Both the position numbers and the translations under genes were made by a program. From Macrobrachium rosenbergii (taxonomy: Eukaryota; Arthropoda; Malacostraca; Decapoda; Palaemonidae), in the NCBI RefSeq assembly GCF_040412425.1, contig NC_089768.1, positions 947,001-1,011,000 on the forward strand: a DNA stretch of 64,000 nt. Direction: 5' to 3'. The notes beneath the pieces are model-generated. The model worked only from the letters and a program-made list of their open reading frames with translations. It searched no databases and was not told the DNA's origin. This document shows, one piece after another, positions 45,135 through 57,409 of this stretch (position 1 is its first letter; each line of letters begins with the position of its first letter).

Positions 45135-46985
45135 TAGGGGCTACCAGAGCTGGTTGACCTTTGAATGCCCTTAGTTTGTGTAAAACTTTCAGCAGCAAAT
45201 TTATTGGAGGGAACAGATAAATTCTCTCCCAACTGTTCCAATCTACTGTCATTGCGTCTGTGGCGAACGCCTGAGGGTCCAGGTTGGGGGCTACGTAACA
45301 GGGGAGCTTGAAGTTGCTCTCCGTTGTGAACAGATCCACTTGGAGTCCCGGAACCGGGCGGCAAATCCATTGGAAAAATTCCGCATCCAGGGACCACTCC
45401 GTCTCCAACGGGGTAGTCCTGGACAGGGAATCCGCCACCACGTTCCGGACACCTGCTAGGTGGGTGGCTGACAGGTGCCAACCGTGCTTGTTCGCCAGGG
45501 AGAAGATAGCTACCATCACTTGGTTTACTCGACCTGATTTGGAGCCGCCCCTGTTGATGCAATGAACTACCACTGCGCTGTCTAACACCAACCTGATATG
45601 AATCCGATTGGGAGGGCGGATTTTCTTCAGCGTCAGAAAGACCGCCATGGCTTCCAGGGTGTTTATATGGAACTGCTGAAACATTGTGGACCACGTTCCT
45701 TGTACTTTCTGTTTTGGTGAATATCCCCCCCAGCCGCTTAGAGAAGCGTCTGTGTGGATAACTAGTGCCGGAGGGGGAAACTGAAGTGGAACTGTTTTGG
45801 ACAGGCCCTTGACTGTGGTCCAAGGCCGCAGCCTTGTCTTTAAGATCCGAGGGATAGAGGAGACCTTGTCCCTGAGCTTGGTGTTTGCTCGACTCCGCCA
45901 CACTCTGTTTATGTCCTTTAATTTGGCTTTCAAGAGCAGGTCTGTTACTGAAGCAAATTGGAGAGACCCGAGGACCCTTTCCTGGGACCGACAGGATGCT
46001 GACTGATTTTTGAGAAACCTCTTGGTGAGAGATGCTAACTCTTTCCTCTTGGAAGGAGGGAGAGATAACGTGTGGGAGGACAGGTCCCACTGAAGACCCA
46101 GCCATTGAAAACCGAGACTCCGAGTCAGGCGGGACTTCTCCTGTTCAGCTGAAAACCCAATGACTCTAGGAAACTGGTGACTATGGACGTGGCTTCCTGA
46201 CACTCCGGAACAGTTGGAGCCCAAATTATCCAGTCGTCCAGGTACGCTGCTAGGGAGATTCCTTGGGACCGGAGCTGCTGTACTACCGTATCCGCCAGCT
46301 TGGTGAATATCCTGGGTGCAATGTTCAGACCGAAGGGCATGACCCTGAAGGAGTAGGCTTGGTTCCCGAGTCTGAAACCGAGGAACTGAGAGAAGTTCCG
46401 CGCAACTGGGACGTGATAATAAGCGTCTGAAAGATCGATAGAGGTGGTGACGGCTCCACGCGGAAGTAGAGTCCGAACCTGAGCTACCATAAGCATGCGA
46501 AACTTGTCGCAATCTATGTAGAGATTTAGACGCGACAGATCCAGGATCACTCTTTGCTGATCGGAGTCTTTTTTGGGAACAGTGAATAGCCTGCCTTGAA
46601 ACTTTAGGTGCCTTGCTTTCTTTATTGCTCGTTTGTTGAGCAATTCTTTTACATAATCCTGTAGGATTGATGTGGGTGGCTGGTAAAATCTGTTTGGAGG
46701 GGGAGGATTCTTGATCCAGCTCCACCCTAGTCCCTTGGACACAATGCTGTGTGCCCAAGGGCTGAAGGTCCATTGGTCCCTGAACCAATACAGGCGACCG
46801 CCTACCTGCGTTTTCTCAGTGGGAGGGAGCGGGTTTGTTCCCTCTACCACGTCCTCTCCCCCTTGGGGTGGTGTTAGACTTTCCTCTGTAGGGGGCCTTG
46901 CCCCTTCCTCCCCTTGCCACCCTATTGAGGCCGTGAAAAAATCCACGGCCTTCATATGTAGGGTTGTATGCTGGTGAGGATACAT
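45061..46985 (-). pseudogene. DIRS element C reverse transcriptase-RNase H
   Basis: Minus strand. RT includes KFQGRLFTVPKKDSDQQRVI, motif A TSIDLSDAYYHVPVA, FRVMPFGLNIAPRIFTKLAD, and the catalytic YLDDWIIWAP near 46215-46245. A single-base loss in a G run near 46141 shifts the frame; it continues as SRLTRSLGFQWLGLQWDLS. RNase H follows with VIHTDASLSGWGGYSP, NTLEAMAVFLTLKKI and LAGVRNVVADSLSR. The DIRS-specific region ends with QVDLFTTESNFKLPCYVAPN and NSWERIYLFPPINLLLKVLH. Overlaps gag at its start and the recombinase at its end, as is usual in DIRS. Confidence 0.92.
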
Positions 46986-49110
46986 AGGAGGGCGCCGCTG
47001 GTTGGACCAAAACGTACTGTTGGGGTTGGGACTTAGAGGTAGATGGCTGGGCCACTGCCGAGACCGGGACGGCTTGAACCATCGCCTGATGAGGCCTCTT
47101 ATGTCTCCTGAACCTTTTCCCCCTCTCGTCTGGGGCCGGCCGATTCTGGGGTCTTGCGCTTATAAGTGGGAATTCCCCACCGAGCGCGAAGACTCTGATT
47201 GGCCCGTGTAGCTTCAGACATGACGGATGTAACCTCTCCTTCAGGGAAGAGGTTAGGTCCCCAGATTGAACTTTTAATGAGCTTGTTAGGCTCGTGGCGG
47301 ATTGTAACGTCAGCAAAAATAAATTTTCTACATTCCAGCCTAGCCATAACAAACTCATGCAAGTCTAACTGGAAGGTCGCCAGGAAAGACTTAGCTAGGA
47401 CCTGGAAAAAGGGTTTGTCCGAGCCGGAGACGGCAGTAGCCTCAGTAAGACAGCCGGAGCTCAAGGACCGGGCTAACTTAGTCCGGGTCTCAAACTCCGC
47501 CTTTAACAATGATTCCGGCAGTTTAGGGAGTTGCTCGCTAAACTGCGTGGAAGCGCAAAGAGGGTCCAGCTTGCCTACAGTGAAAGTGGACGGGCGCCCA
47601 CCCAGAACTCGTTACTTCCTGGGAATACCAGGAAGTAGGGTCTGTTTCCCTCAATTGAGGAAAGGGATTCCCATCGAGGCATGCTCGGGTCGTGGCCAGA
47701 GCAATTTTGTCCATGCAAGGAGTGGGAAGATCTTCACCTAGGGTGAACATCGTGAAATTGCCCTTGAAAGGGGTCAATTTTGTGTTCACTGCCTGCCACT
47801 CCGTCAGAGTGCGCAGGAGAGCCGACTGGGCTTGGTCTCTAGGGATGATGACAGTTTCCCTAGGTACCTTGTCTGACCGAATCCAGGCTCCTTCCGTAAG
47901 CCTCAAGCCAGGATAAGGGGGCAAGAGATCGGGGAAGAACTCCAACTCCTCCAACCGCCTCGTGCCCAGACCGTCTAAGGTAAGTTTGCCATCATGTTGG
48001 ATGGCCCGGAGTCGAACCGCCAAGGGTTTCCGACATCAAACGGCGGGGAGGTCCGCAGTGTCGGGGATAGAGTACTGCGGTTCTGCTTTAGGTTGGCGAG
48101 CCAAACCTTCCAGTACACTGTCATAGGTGGCAAACTTTTCTGAGATCTTCTCAAATCTAGAATCTAGGTCCTCCGTGAATTGTTTGTACAGTTCAGTGGC
48201 CAGGGCTTGTGCGTCAAAAAGAGGCTGGCGAGGAGGGCTTGGTTTTGCCGCCCACTTACTCGCGCCCTTGCCGGAGGAGCTAGATTTACTCCCGGAGGCT
48301 ACCGGTCCTGGGACCTTAGCCTTCGACGGGGGGAAGGGCAATGCCTTCTTAGAAGTCGAGGACTTATAGCCCTTCGCCTTCCATGAAGTCTTCAACTTGG
48401 GGATAGCAGACGGAGCTCTATCACCCAAAGAGGAAGACTTCACAAAACCTGCAAAAGATGATACAGATGAAGCAGGGGAGTTAAACAAAGAGGGCCCGCC
48501 CCAACATCCTCACTTACCTCTCCACTTACCACCTGGTCCTGCTCCGTATTCATAGGTTCCAAGTCGAGATTTAGGGCGGCAACATCCTCCGAGACCTCGG
48601 CGTACATGATGTCCACTTGAGGTGGCTGGGTCGCATCACGGATCTGCTGGATAATAGGGGTGGCAAGTTCTTCTGGTACTGCCGCGGCCACCCGTGCGCC
48701 GGGGTAAAGCAGGTCCCTCAACCTGGCGTCGAGGACGTAGGGCTTCCCCGACGGAACATTCCTGCCGAACCCAGCCACCCAGGCCCGGAGGGATTCCAAG
48801 GCAGACTTCTTGGAAGTTTCATCCGCCTGCAAGGAAACCTGTAGTTAGTCAGGAATGCAAAGACCGACGGAGAATATAAACAACGTAACGTATGAGGAGC
48901 ATGGACCGGAGGAAAGAAGACTTTCACTTACCGACTCGTCTTGGATGGTTGAGGAGAGAGCAAAGCAAACCTCACAGCCATCGGGGTGCCAAACAACCAG
49001 GTCGTCCAGCCGGACCGCACAACCAGCGTGGGTCCGCACACTTTACGTGCCCGTAGGGTTGTTGAAGGGAGGCGGTACACCCGGCTCCTCACAACGAACA
49101 GTCTGTAAAG
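46816..49110 (-). pseudogene. DIRS element C gag, probably with introns
   Basis: Minus-strand gag in several frames. From the 5' side: a cysteine/histidine segment (HAGCAVRLDDLVVWHPDGCE), ETSKKSALESLRAWVAGFGR, a lysine/serine-rich part, QALATELYKQFTEDLDSRFE, a middle region with SFLATFQLDLHEFVMARLEC, and an arginine/glycine-rich C-terminus (ARGGRGKAPYRGK, RGRGRGRGNK) likely to bind nucleic acid. Two candidate introns with good consensus sites (about 48937-48830 and 48526-48450) would keep phase. Frameshifts occur around 48030, 47520 and 47100. Confidence 0.75.
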
Positions 49111-50239
49111 GTAACAGTACATGAACCTCACACTCTAAGCAAAATAAAGCCGGCAAGGCCGGAAACTCAACTACAACCGAATACTCCGGTGTAGAAGAAC
49201 TACCAAATTAAACTGGGCCAATAAGCTTTAAATGCACAGAGCGGAAGTTTGAGATTCATACCCCGGAGGACTCGGGAATGAAGGAACGAAAACCAGAAAC
49301 CAACCATAAGGGCTGCCAGAAAATTAACGGCGGAGCCCCAGGTGTGGGACCGAATCACGTATATGGTAGAACAAAATAATAATAATAATAATAATAAACA
49401 AAATTAACAATGATGGTAACCCTCCGGAGACCGGAGGAGTCTGTATGCTAGCGTGACATAGAATCATCCCACTTCTATCTCCCCGCCGGAGAAACAAATG
49501 GGTAAAGGATCAATGTTCATAACATACGGCGGGGCCACACCTAAACCCTAACTTCGTAGCTCGATGGGGAGACGAGAGGTGAGACAGGATTCGAACACGC
49601 TCGAGCAACCGAACCACCCACCCCACCACAGCGAAGCTGGGGACGACATGGGAGGGAGCGAATCCCTCTACCAATAGGAGAAGTCCCTGACTCGGAGAAA
49701 ACGCCAACTAGCGTCACCCGCACGAGTCGCAAGGCTGAGGGGGGGGGTAGTGGAGAGGAGTAGGCTACCGGAAGGGGAGAGGAGACAAGGAGAACATGAC
49801 ACCCGCTCAACTGCAACCTTCCTTCCCAATGAACTTGGAAGGGAAGCCTACTCCAGGGAGCTACACAGCCCAAAGCCAAACATCTCCTAGGCGTAGCCTA
49901 ATAAAAACCTAACCTAATATAGGTTAGGAAGGAGAGAGGGGTGAAAAAGGAGAGGAGGAACCAACAGGGAGAGAAATTTTGTGCCGAGAGCCAACAGGGA
50001 ACGAGTATGGGATAAGTAGGCGACTAGCCTAGAGGAACACGTCCAAAGAACTCGATTCCTCCGAAATTGGGGGAAGAGGACTAAGGGGCTCACTCTGACC
50101 CTAAAACGAACCCTGAGGAACAGCAACAAAACTCCCTCAACCTGATCTCCGCACCCAGGGCAAGGGATGGAGCCCACACTACCACCATCATACAAAAACA
50201 ATCAAAATAAAATTACGTTCACAGGAAGTGTAGCCTACC

Positions 50240-50790
50240 TCGGGGGTAATTTCAAAATAATTTATAAGGTTCATCAGAGGCAAACTACACAACCAAAAAC
50301 AAAAAACAAATAAAACTAAAAATATTAAACTTAAAATAAGAGCACCATCTTCAAGAAAAACATAATAGCCTATGAGACTAAATGAAAAAGAACCCAACCT
50401 GGTGGGGGGGGTACAGGATGGAGCAACTCCCTAAGAGAGGCCGACAGGCCAAAAATGCAAAACAAAAACTAAAGTTGGAGGGGGAGCCATCGCACGGAAC
50501 CACCAGGAAGGAATTCAAGGGCTAAAATCTAAATATATATAGCGACTGGGAGAAAACTCCGACCGAAAGAACAGAAGGAGTCGCCTCGCGGTCGACATGG
50601 CTGATAGGGGACGCCGTGGCGTCATAAGAAGATCCCAATATTTATGAAAATACGAGACCAAAACAGCCATAATTAGATCAAAACCCCACAAGAAGATGGT
50701 ACTTAACTTAGAGATGGAAAAGGTGCTCAAAGCCATCGTAGATGAAGAAAAATAATCCAAAATAGGGACGAGCACACAAAAGAAGCGAAC
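50240..50790 (-). other. Leader of element C
   Basis: Sequence between the 5' terminal repeat and gag, collinear with 8580-9080 in the deleted copy (AGGCAAACTACACAACCAAA, AGAGCACCATCTTCAAG). It contains a long C-homopolymer on this strand and no convincing protein. Open frames here are probably fortuitous. Confidence 0.6.
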
Positions 50791-51376
50791 GATCACGTGC
50801 TAGAAAATGGAATGAAGTAGGTGGCGCTGGTGTCGCCGGCCCTGGCGGGTGTTGAGTGTGGGAGCTGTAACGGCTCACCGCTCTTTTACGGGGTTTTGAT
50901 AAGGAGAGATCTTTCGAGTATATTTCCGTGGTAGTGGTATTTCACTCACCCTTCATTATACCGACGCCTTCTAAAGACGTTCGACTGGGGGTAGTAACCC
51001 CAGCTTTCCTGAAAGCTCTTTTTCTCTGGTATATCTAGCATTGTTATACCTAGAAATTCGTGCTGTAATGGAATTTCACCGGCTGACACGGGACTGAACT
51101 CAGAAATGGCACTTTTTCAAATATATCAGTCAAAAAATCAGTTCCACATTACAGCTGATTTTCCAAAGTTACAGTGCCATTATTAAGATACACTATAAAG
51201 AGGGGAAAAAACTGGTTTATTACCAGGACAAAGCTTAAAAACCTATTTCTTTACCCAAGCTTACACGTCTCTCTCTCATTTTTATAAATTTTTCTTATGA
51301 TGTTCTGGATTATGGAGATTTCTGACTTGCGTGCAGCTGGAACGGAACCCCCACCGTAACGTGGGGACTACCTGTA

Positions 51377-51880
51377 TGTGTATTCCTCTTTGTGGTTCGA
51401 AGGTGATTTACCTAGTAATGTTGGGTCTAGCTGCAGGATCATTGGGCTTACCCATCAACATCTCAATATGACCACCACTCTCAAGGCAATAGTATTTCAG
51501 GAATTTTTGATCCAAAGTAAAGTCACAGGTTATCAACCATTTTGTTCTGGATACCCATTAGGGTTTGGCAATAAAGAACATGGAACACCACATGAACCTG
51601 TATATGCGTTGTTCTTTGTGGTTCTAAGCTGACTTACCTACTTATGTTGGGTCTGGCTGCAAGATTAGTGTGCCTTCCCCAGCATTATCTCAGCTTGACC
51701 ACTATTCTCACGGCAATAGTGTTTCCACGATTTTTAGCCCAAGGTACAGTCACAGGTTATCAACTGTCTTCTTTATTCCAGATACCCATTAGGGTTTGGC
51801 AATAAAAACAAGAAACACATGACTATACATGCATTTATCCCTTGTGGATCTAACGACTTAATTATGTCTGGTCTGGCTGC
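51377..51880 (-). repeat. 3' tandem repeats of element B
   Basis: At least two full units of about 235 bp and part of a third, each with GGGTTTGGCAATAAA, GTCTGGCTGCARGATTA and CACAGGTTATCAAC. Same unit as 30300-30780 in element A. A further part lies at 42790-42943 beyond the inserted MITE. Confidence 0.8.
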
Positions 51881-51884
51881 AGGA

Positions 51885-52330
51885 TTACTGCACCTTCCCC
51901 ATTTCAGGAATACAGCAGTAAAGGGATTTTCCCTTTAAAAGGTTCTCATTCTTGACCAGAAATGATAGGCCAGGAGCCAGTAGTAAATGACAACTAGGTT
52001 TACGAGTGAAAAAACATTGTCCCCGTCTAAGAAAGCCCAGTGCACTAATCCGAGCTCCTGATGCCAAAGCAGTCAAGAAGACTGCCATCTGGAACATATG
52101 AGTTGTAGTTGTGTTGGGCCCACTGAACTGAGGGAATGACAGGAGTCTAAGAACCTAATTCAGGAACCAGGTAATGTGAAGCCTTGCAGGAGACGACTTT
52201 TCCAGTGCAAAAGACTGGAGAATGGAATTAAAAATTTCTATATTAAAATCAATTCCAAAACCATAAAGCAAGGGTTCCAACAATGCTGCCTTGTATGCCA
52301 CGAATGTTGTAATAGCAAGGAACATGACCT
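51885..52330 (-). pseudogene. DIRS element B tyrosine recombinase fragment
   Basis: Minus strand: MFQMAVFLTALASGARISAL with the first catalytic arginine, then LSFLVKNENLLKGKSL. Matches A's 29750-30000 in order and element C's FLLSLASGARISEL in motif. The C-terminal half with the tyrosine is missing. Confidence 0.75.
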
Positions 52331-52499
52331 CAAAAGATATATAGTAAAATGTAAAACTGTTTCAGCAGATTTCACCTGGGCTCAGTGTGGAGGTAATCTA
52401 ACCACATTTTCCATATGGACTGGTATGCCGGATATATGAAGTCTGTAGTTTTTACACTATGTACCTAGCAGTGCCAAGTAAATAATCTTTACGGCAGAC

Positions 52500-53800
52500 T
52501 AGATTTAAAGAGTTCTCACGCGAAGGTCACGGTTCAGAAAGGAGGATGCGTAGACAACTCCCACTCCTGTCTGAGATAGAACAACGGAAGGGAGTGGAAT
52601 CTATTCTCTCACCCAATGTTGAAGAAAAAAGGAACCAATGACTATTTGGCTTATTTAGGGCCACTAGGTAAGCAGTTCTCTTGAAAGCTAGTAGACTGTT
52701 CAAAGCTTTCAAAATTTGGGACAATGGAGGAAAAAAACAAAGGAGGAAAAAGACATATCATCCTCCATTCATTCCAGCCTTGTAGGAATGCATCTCTTGC
52801 TATTGCCTAAATGTCCAAGTTCAGAGGCACACACACACTGGAAGTTATTGGTTCTTGCATGTCACAAACAGGTCCACTTCTGGATGTAGAAGCATGCTGA
52901 CAACTACTGACTTGAGAGGGGCTGAGTGTGAGCCCAACTTCTTGATGTTTCAACTTTCTGAGATGGAAAGACAGCCAACAGCTCCAGGAAGCTAATATAA
53001 CACTTCGTCAGAACAGGTGACCATCTTCCATCTAATTGACAACCCTTCCAATGGCCTCCCAACCTGTCAAGAAGCATCTGTATGTATTATCAATTGTGTG
53101 AACAGTGCGGTCAGATCGACCCATTTATTTGCCAGAGATCTCTTCCCAATCTCAGATGGAGGCGATCAGAAAGCCTTTACCTGGCATGTGAGAGCCAAAC
53201 TCTGTTTAATCTTACAGTCGCAGTCTCGGGATTAGAGCTACAACAGATGCAAGCTGTAACAGGCTTAGACTTCATTCCAACTGCCGTCTGAAAAAGCTGG
53301 ATTGTGCAAGGAATCTTCTCAGGTCCTCCCTTATTCTGGTTTGAGTGCTGGGAAGAGACATCTGGCAACAAAGAAAGTCTCACCAAATCCCAGCCTCAGA
53401 AAATGTCTGCAGGATTTGTTCCTATTCATTAGGAAGCCTTTCGGCTGGAATCTGTCTACTACCGCTATCAGGTTTCGTAAGCACTCTTCTCTAGTGGCTC
53501 CCAAGATTAGCCAATCATCTGGGTAGGCAACAAGTTAAATTCCTTCTTTCTTGAGCCCCCATAAATTAAATAAGTACAGTATATAGTAAAATTTAGGCAA
53601 ACAGTGTATGCTCACACTTGAAAGGGCAAGGATTACCACTCGCTTGGAGGAATGGCACCCTTTTAGAGGGGTCTAGTTTTTTTTCAACTCCTTTAGAGGA
53701 GAGGGAAGGTGAGACCATCTCTACCCTGACCCACTGAAAATTATACTGCACCTCCAAGGGAAGGACTCCCACTGCATGTTATGCTGAAGAAGACCCCAAC
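52500..53800 (-). pseudogene. DIRS element B RT / RNase H remnant
   Basis: Minus strand. TDAS of RNase H near 53078, the post-RNase H segment SQILKALNSLLAFKRTAYLV and ALNKPNSHWFLFSSTLGERI at 52724-52600, and VSSQHSNQNKGGPEKIPC at 53330-53360, which matches A's 23700 region. Stops and frameshifts throughout. Confidence 0.72.
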
Positions 53801-55560
53801 TATGCAAGTCTGTTGGGCTCCACCTCTTCCCTTGCCTTTAATATGCACTCCAGGAGCTGATTCTCCTTTTCCTCGGTAGGAGCGTCTTTGTCTGCTTCGA
53901 AAGAGGGTGCTATTGCCATTGTTGTCCTTTCTTCTGTTGTTGGAGGAGCCTCTGGTAGTGACTGGAGGCTTGTATGGCTTTCTTAAGCATAGGAAGATGA
54001 AACTCTAAAGAGTATATTTTCCCACATTCCCATCTTCCAAGTGCAATTCTGTTGTCAGGCTCATTCAATTAGTTGTGCGGCAACAGGTCCCAACAGAAGG
54101 GGGAAGAATGAAATGGGGAGGTTTCTGGAAAGCGAAATGTTTTACCCCCACCAATGCTTCCTTTCAAGCCTTAATGCAACACTCTTTAATAACTACTTCC
54201 AGCATATTTAATAACTGCTTCCAGCATATTAGAAGTTATAATACTGAGGAGGTGGAGCCTAGCATAAATTCAGCCATGGCTGTCCAAAGATTTTTCTCAT
54301 AAGGGTCCTAAATTGTTGGGTAATCATGTCCAATGTAAGGCTCTTTACTCACAAAAGGAAGGACAAGCATTGCCCATCTCTTTGTAGAACTATCAGATAC
54401 TGGGATGGCAATCACAAATGGCTATATTTCTGCAATTAACTGTCGTTTCTCAGTCACCACAAAATTCTGAAATTCTGTCTTTACATGACTGATTGTTTTA
54501 AATGTGAAGGGACGGAAGGCTAGTGCCTCCTGGAGAGGGTATTGGTTCCCTAAAATTGTTTCATTTGTGTGCTATATTTTCCATTAAACTGGAGAAAGAT
54601 TGTTACTATGGCTTTCATTGCTATATTAATAGCACGATAACCATCACCTTTGACAGTTCCCGAATTCCTATTGAAAAAGGGACAAAGTGCCATTCAGTGT
54701 TGGGAAAGGCCGCGCTGTCCAGAAATCTTACATGCTCAACCTAATTTATAGTTTTCCTTTCATTATTGAGGTATTTTCCTTCTAGTGAAAGGATATACTG
54801 TACAGTATATTGAAGTATCCTGCCATGGGTTATTAGCATCATTCTTGGGAGTGGGTATTGGTGCCCGTACTACATCCTGATTTGAGATTTTATAGTCTAA
54901 CTTGGTCATACTATTGTTACCAGTTGAAGGTCTGGTAGTAAGTAGGCTATCTCTTATTACCCCATTCTGATTTAAACAGGGATCTAGGCAACTGATTCAA
55001 CTTCTTTTTGCGCTTGGGTTTTTTATCACCCTGTTCCAATGACCTCAGTTTTTTAGTGAGAAAACCAATCTCTACCTGGGCAGACTGTGCAGCCTCTCTA
55101 TCCTCTAGTGTAAAGGATGAGAAATTTTGTTTTATTTTACTCATCACACCCAATTCCATATCCATGGTGGACTTAAATTCCTTTTGGGAATCATGGATAG
55201 CATCTCCGATATGCTGATGCTCAGTAACAAGTCATCCTTGATACTTTTCATTTCCTCCCAGAATTCTGAAAGTACAGCAAGAGGAATTTGCCTATCCAGA
55301 AAGCCTGCATGAACTGACTGACCCAAGGTAGTTGTCTCATCACTGCCTAGCAGTATATGAGTCCAGGATAAATCACTACCCCCTACAAGATACAGACACT
55401 TCAGATGGGGTTGGGTGGACTGTATCAGGGTCCCCTTCAGTGTCTGATTATTGCATGGGAGAGGCAAGATTCTCATCTGAAGTATCTCTCTCATGTAAAG
55501 CAGAAGACTGTTCCCTAGATCTTCCAGATTCAGAGGGGAAATTTCAGTGCTGGATTTAAG
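53800..55560 (-). pseudogene. DIRS element B gag remnant
   Basis: Minus strand. CLYLVGGSDLSWTHILLGSD and SVHAGFLDRQIPLAVLSEFW near 55250-55400, then FTLEDREAAQSAQVEIGFLT near 55060-55120; the same gag as in element A at 21730-21975. Frames break repeatedly toward 53800. Confidence 0.68.
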
Positions 55561-57291
55561 AGGTTGGACTGTATAAATGTTTGCTTATTTTGACTATACC
55601 TTACTACCATGATATATAGTGACAAAAGACACCTTGTGAGGACTGGAACTGCACAAAAACACTAAACTTCTCTCTGAAAAATCCTAAAACACTGAAGACC
55701 TACAGTGGATGGAAAGATATAGCAACTTTTTTAGAAGGCTGCACAATTTTATTTTCTGAATGCATACAAATATGCCAGACTCAGTTCTTAATGGAAAATT
55801 TACCATCATAATCCACTGGCACAAAATCCTATTACAGTCCATTTCATTTCATCTGTCCATCCATGGGTGAAGATTTGTCACATGTGCTTGTGTAGCTCGT
55901 GACTGGCTGGCAATCAACGTTTCTGATATCGTTGGCTCATTGTGATAAATACTGTATTAAACTACTTGTTCAGTAACATATTTGAATGTCTGTATATACT
56001 AAGAACCCTCATATCATATACAAACCATAAACATGCCGATTTGTATCGATAGTATAACAATACAAACACACAAAAGGCAAGCTTGTATAAAACTGTCAAC
56101 TCAGATCAAACACAAACAAACAATGGGCTTTCAGATCTCACTGGCATAGCCCAAGCTACACATAAGAGCTATGTCCACAAACTGTTTAGGTCACAAGATT
56201 TCCTTATCATTCAAATTTTATTCTATGTACAATTTTATCGGATGAATATGAAAATAACTTTAGTATGATACTCATGTTATATCCATGTCCATATACTGAA
56301 AAAATAACCTTTATTGATGTTGGCCTCTAAAACACAAGCACTGGCAAGCAAATGATAGGCCTACTCATCAGATGTTTGATTTTACGGGCCTTCTTTTAAG
56401 CACACTTTCATTTCATAGAAGTCAAAATTACTTTCTTATTGTAACCTTTATTTACATAATCTATCTAAGTACCATTCCAATGCCTTACATTCAAAGAATA
56501 AATCTAGGCTAGCCTTTTATGCCATACATATGTCATCAACCCACAAAGGATGACAGGAACTCAATGAGATTTCAAACTTTTTCTCGATAAGTTGTTTGTT
56601 AAAATACTCCTGAAACTGCCCAATCATTGAGCTGTTGTAATGATTTGAATGCTCAAGAAAAAGTATTCTGAAAGTACTTTCACCTTCCCCAGACAGCTTC
56701 AATGACAACAATATTTTATGCTATTTGGATTATCACCCTACTCCTGTAATTTACATGCAAGAAATTACTAAAACGCCTTTTATTCGCATTCACATAGCCA
56801 AATGTCTTTCATTACCTACAATAAGATTAAACATAATTGTTGAAAGCCCATCGTCCGTTTGGTTTTGACCTTTCGTGTGCTTGTATTGTTAAATTAGTGA
56901 TATAAATCAGTATGTTTAGGACCTATATAGCAAGGTTTGAGGGCTTTTTGCATATACAGTATAAGGATTCTGATATACTGTATTACTGAAGAAATGGTTT
57001 GCATCTTTATCACAGTAAGCCAATGAAACTGGAACACTGATTCCAGGTAATCAAAAGCAAGCTATGCATATTGCCACATCTACCTAAAACCTACATTGGT
57101 GAGAGGACAGATGGAATGAAATGGACTATGCAGTACATATACTGTACTATACTTGGAATAAGCAGAAAATATGAGAATGATATTATGAATTATACATGAC
57201 AGTAATTTGTCCACATCCATAAAAATAACTGCTAACATTTTTAATATATTATATAGTTCAATTTATCAATGACTAAACAAACAAGACTTAC
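55561..57291. other. FIGNL1 intron 2 distal sequence
   Basis: AT-rich. No transposon terminus, RNA gene or recognisable coding frame seen between element B and the exon. Confidence 0.5.
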
Positions 57292-57409
57292 CTTGCTACA
57301 GCAAACATAGCTCGAACCATTTTTTCACCCTCACCGATCCATTTAGATGTTAAAGAAGATGCACTGATACTAAAGAATGTGGATCCACTCTGACTTGCAA
57401 TACATTTAC
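57292..57409 (-). CDS. FIGNL1: FIGNL1 exon with pore loop
   Basis: Second FIGNL1 exon in the window, 118 bp. Acceptor TTGTAG precedes 57409; donor GTAAGT follows 57292. It completes the split glycine codon from the upstream exon (G|GT) and reads [20 protein letters not shown], then [19 protein letters not shown], ending AG of an arginine codon. KWIGEGEK is the pore-loop-1 region of meiotic-clade AAA ATPases, which grips the substrate peptide in the central channel. Phase agrees on both sides (1 in, 2 out). No stop or frameshift. The intron upstream (57410-62998) is 5.6 kb and contains a LINE endonuclease remnant, fold-back repeats and a piggyBac-like MITE. Confidence 0.95.

Larger units (their letters stand above)
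42998..51106 (-). mobile_element. DIRS element C, near full length
   Basis: 8.1-kb minus-strand DIRS retrotransposon with complete architecture. Inverted terminal repeats of about 310 bp lie at 42998-43330 and 50790-51106 (shared landmark TAGTAACCCCAGCTTTCCTG and its complement), with an internal complementary region at 43386-43482. Gene order is gag, RT-RNase H, tyrosine recombinase. No target duplication, as expected for recombinase-mediated insertion. Frameshifts in all three genes make it inactive, but it is the least decayed element here. Confidence 0.9.
42946..51374. mobile_element. GGCAGTCC-type MITE split by element C
   Basis: The left remnant 42946-42997 begins CAGATAGTCACTGGGTTACG; the right remnant 51107-51374 ends CGTAACGTGGGGACTACCTG; TA flanks both (42944-42945, 51375-51376). 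In complement the right end matches the MITE at 8380 (GTAGTCCCC, then GGGGGTTCCGTT). Element C occupies 42998-51106. Confidence 0.65.
42320..55560 (-). mobile_element. DIRS element B, interrupted by a MITE and element C
   Basis: Minus-strand relative of element A. The 3' terminal repeat at 42320-42720 (AAGAAAAACCTATTTTTGGT, GGGCTCCATAAGACAGACCA), an internal complementary region at about 42720-42790, then 3' tandem repeats, recombinase, RNase H, RT remnant and gag up to about 55560. The 5' terminal repeat is not found before the FIGNL1 exon at 57292, so B is 5'-truncated. A MITE (42946-51374) carrying element C splits the 3' tandem repeats. All genes are broken. Confidence 0.75.

Noticed and set aside
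44987..46105. 372-residue open frame on the minus strand
   Set aside because: It overlaps the clear RNase H / DIRS frame (46788-45061) in another register, and its serine/proline-rich content is typical of a shadow frame.
51377..51880. CRISPR-like array
   Set aside because: Repeats are about 235 bp, diverged and contiguous, in a eukaryotic retroelement.
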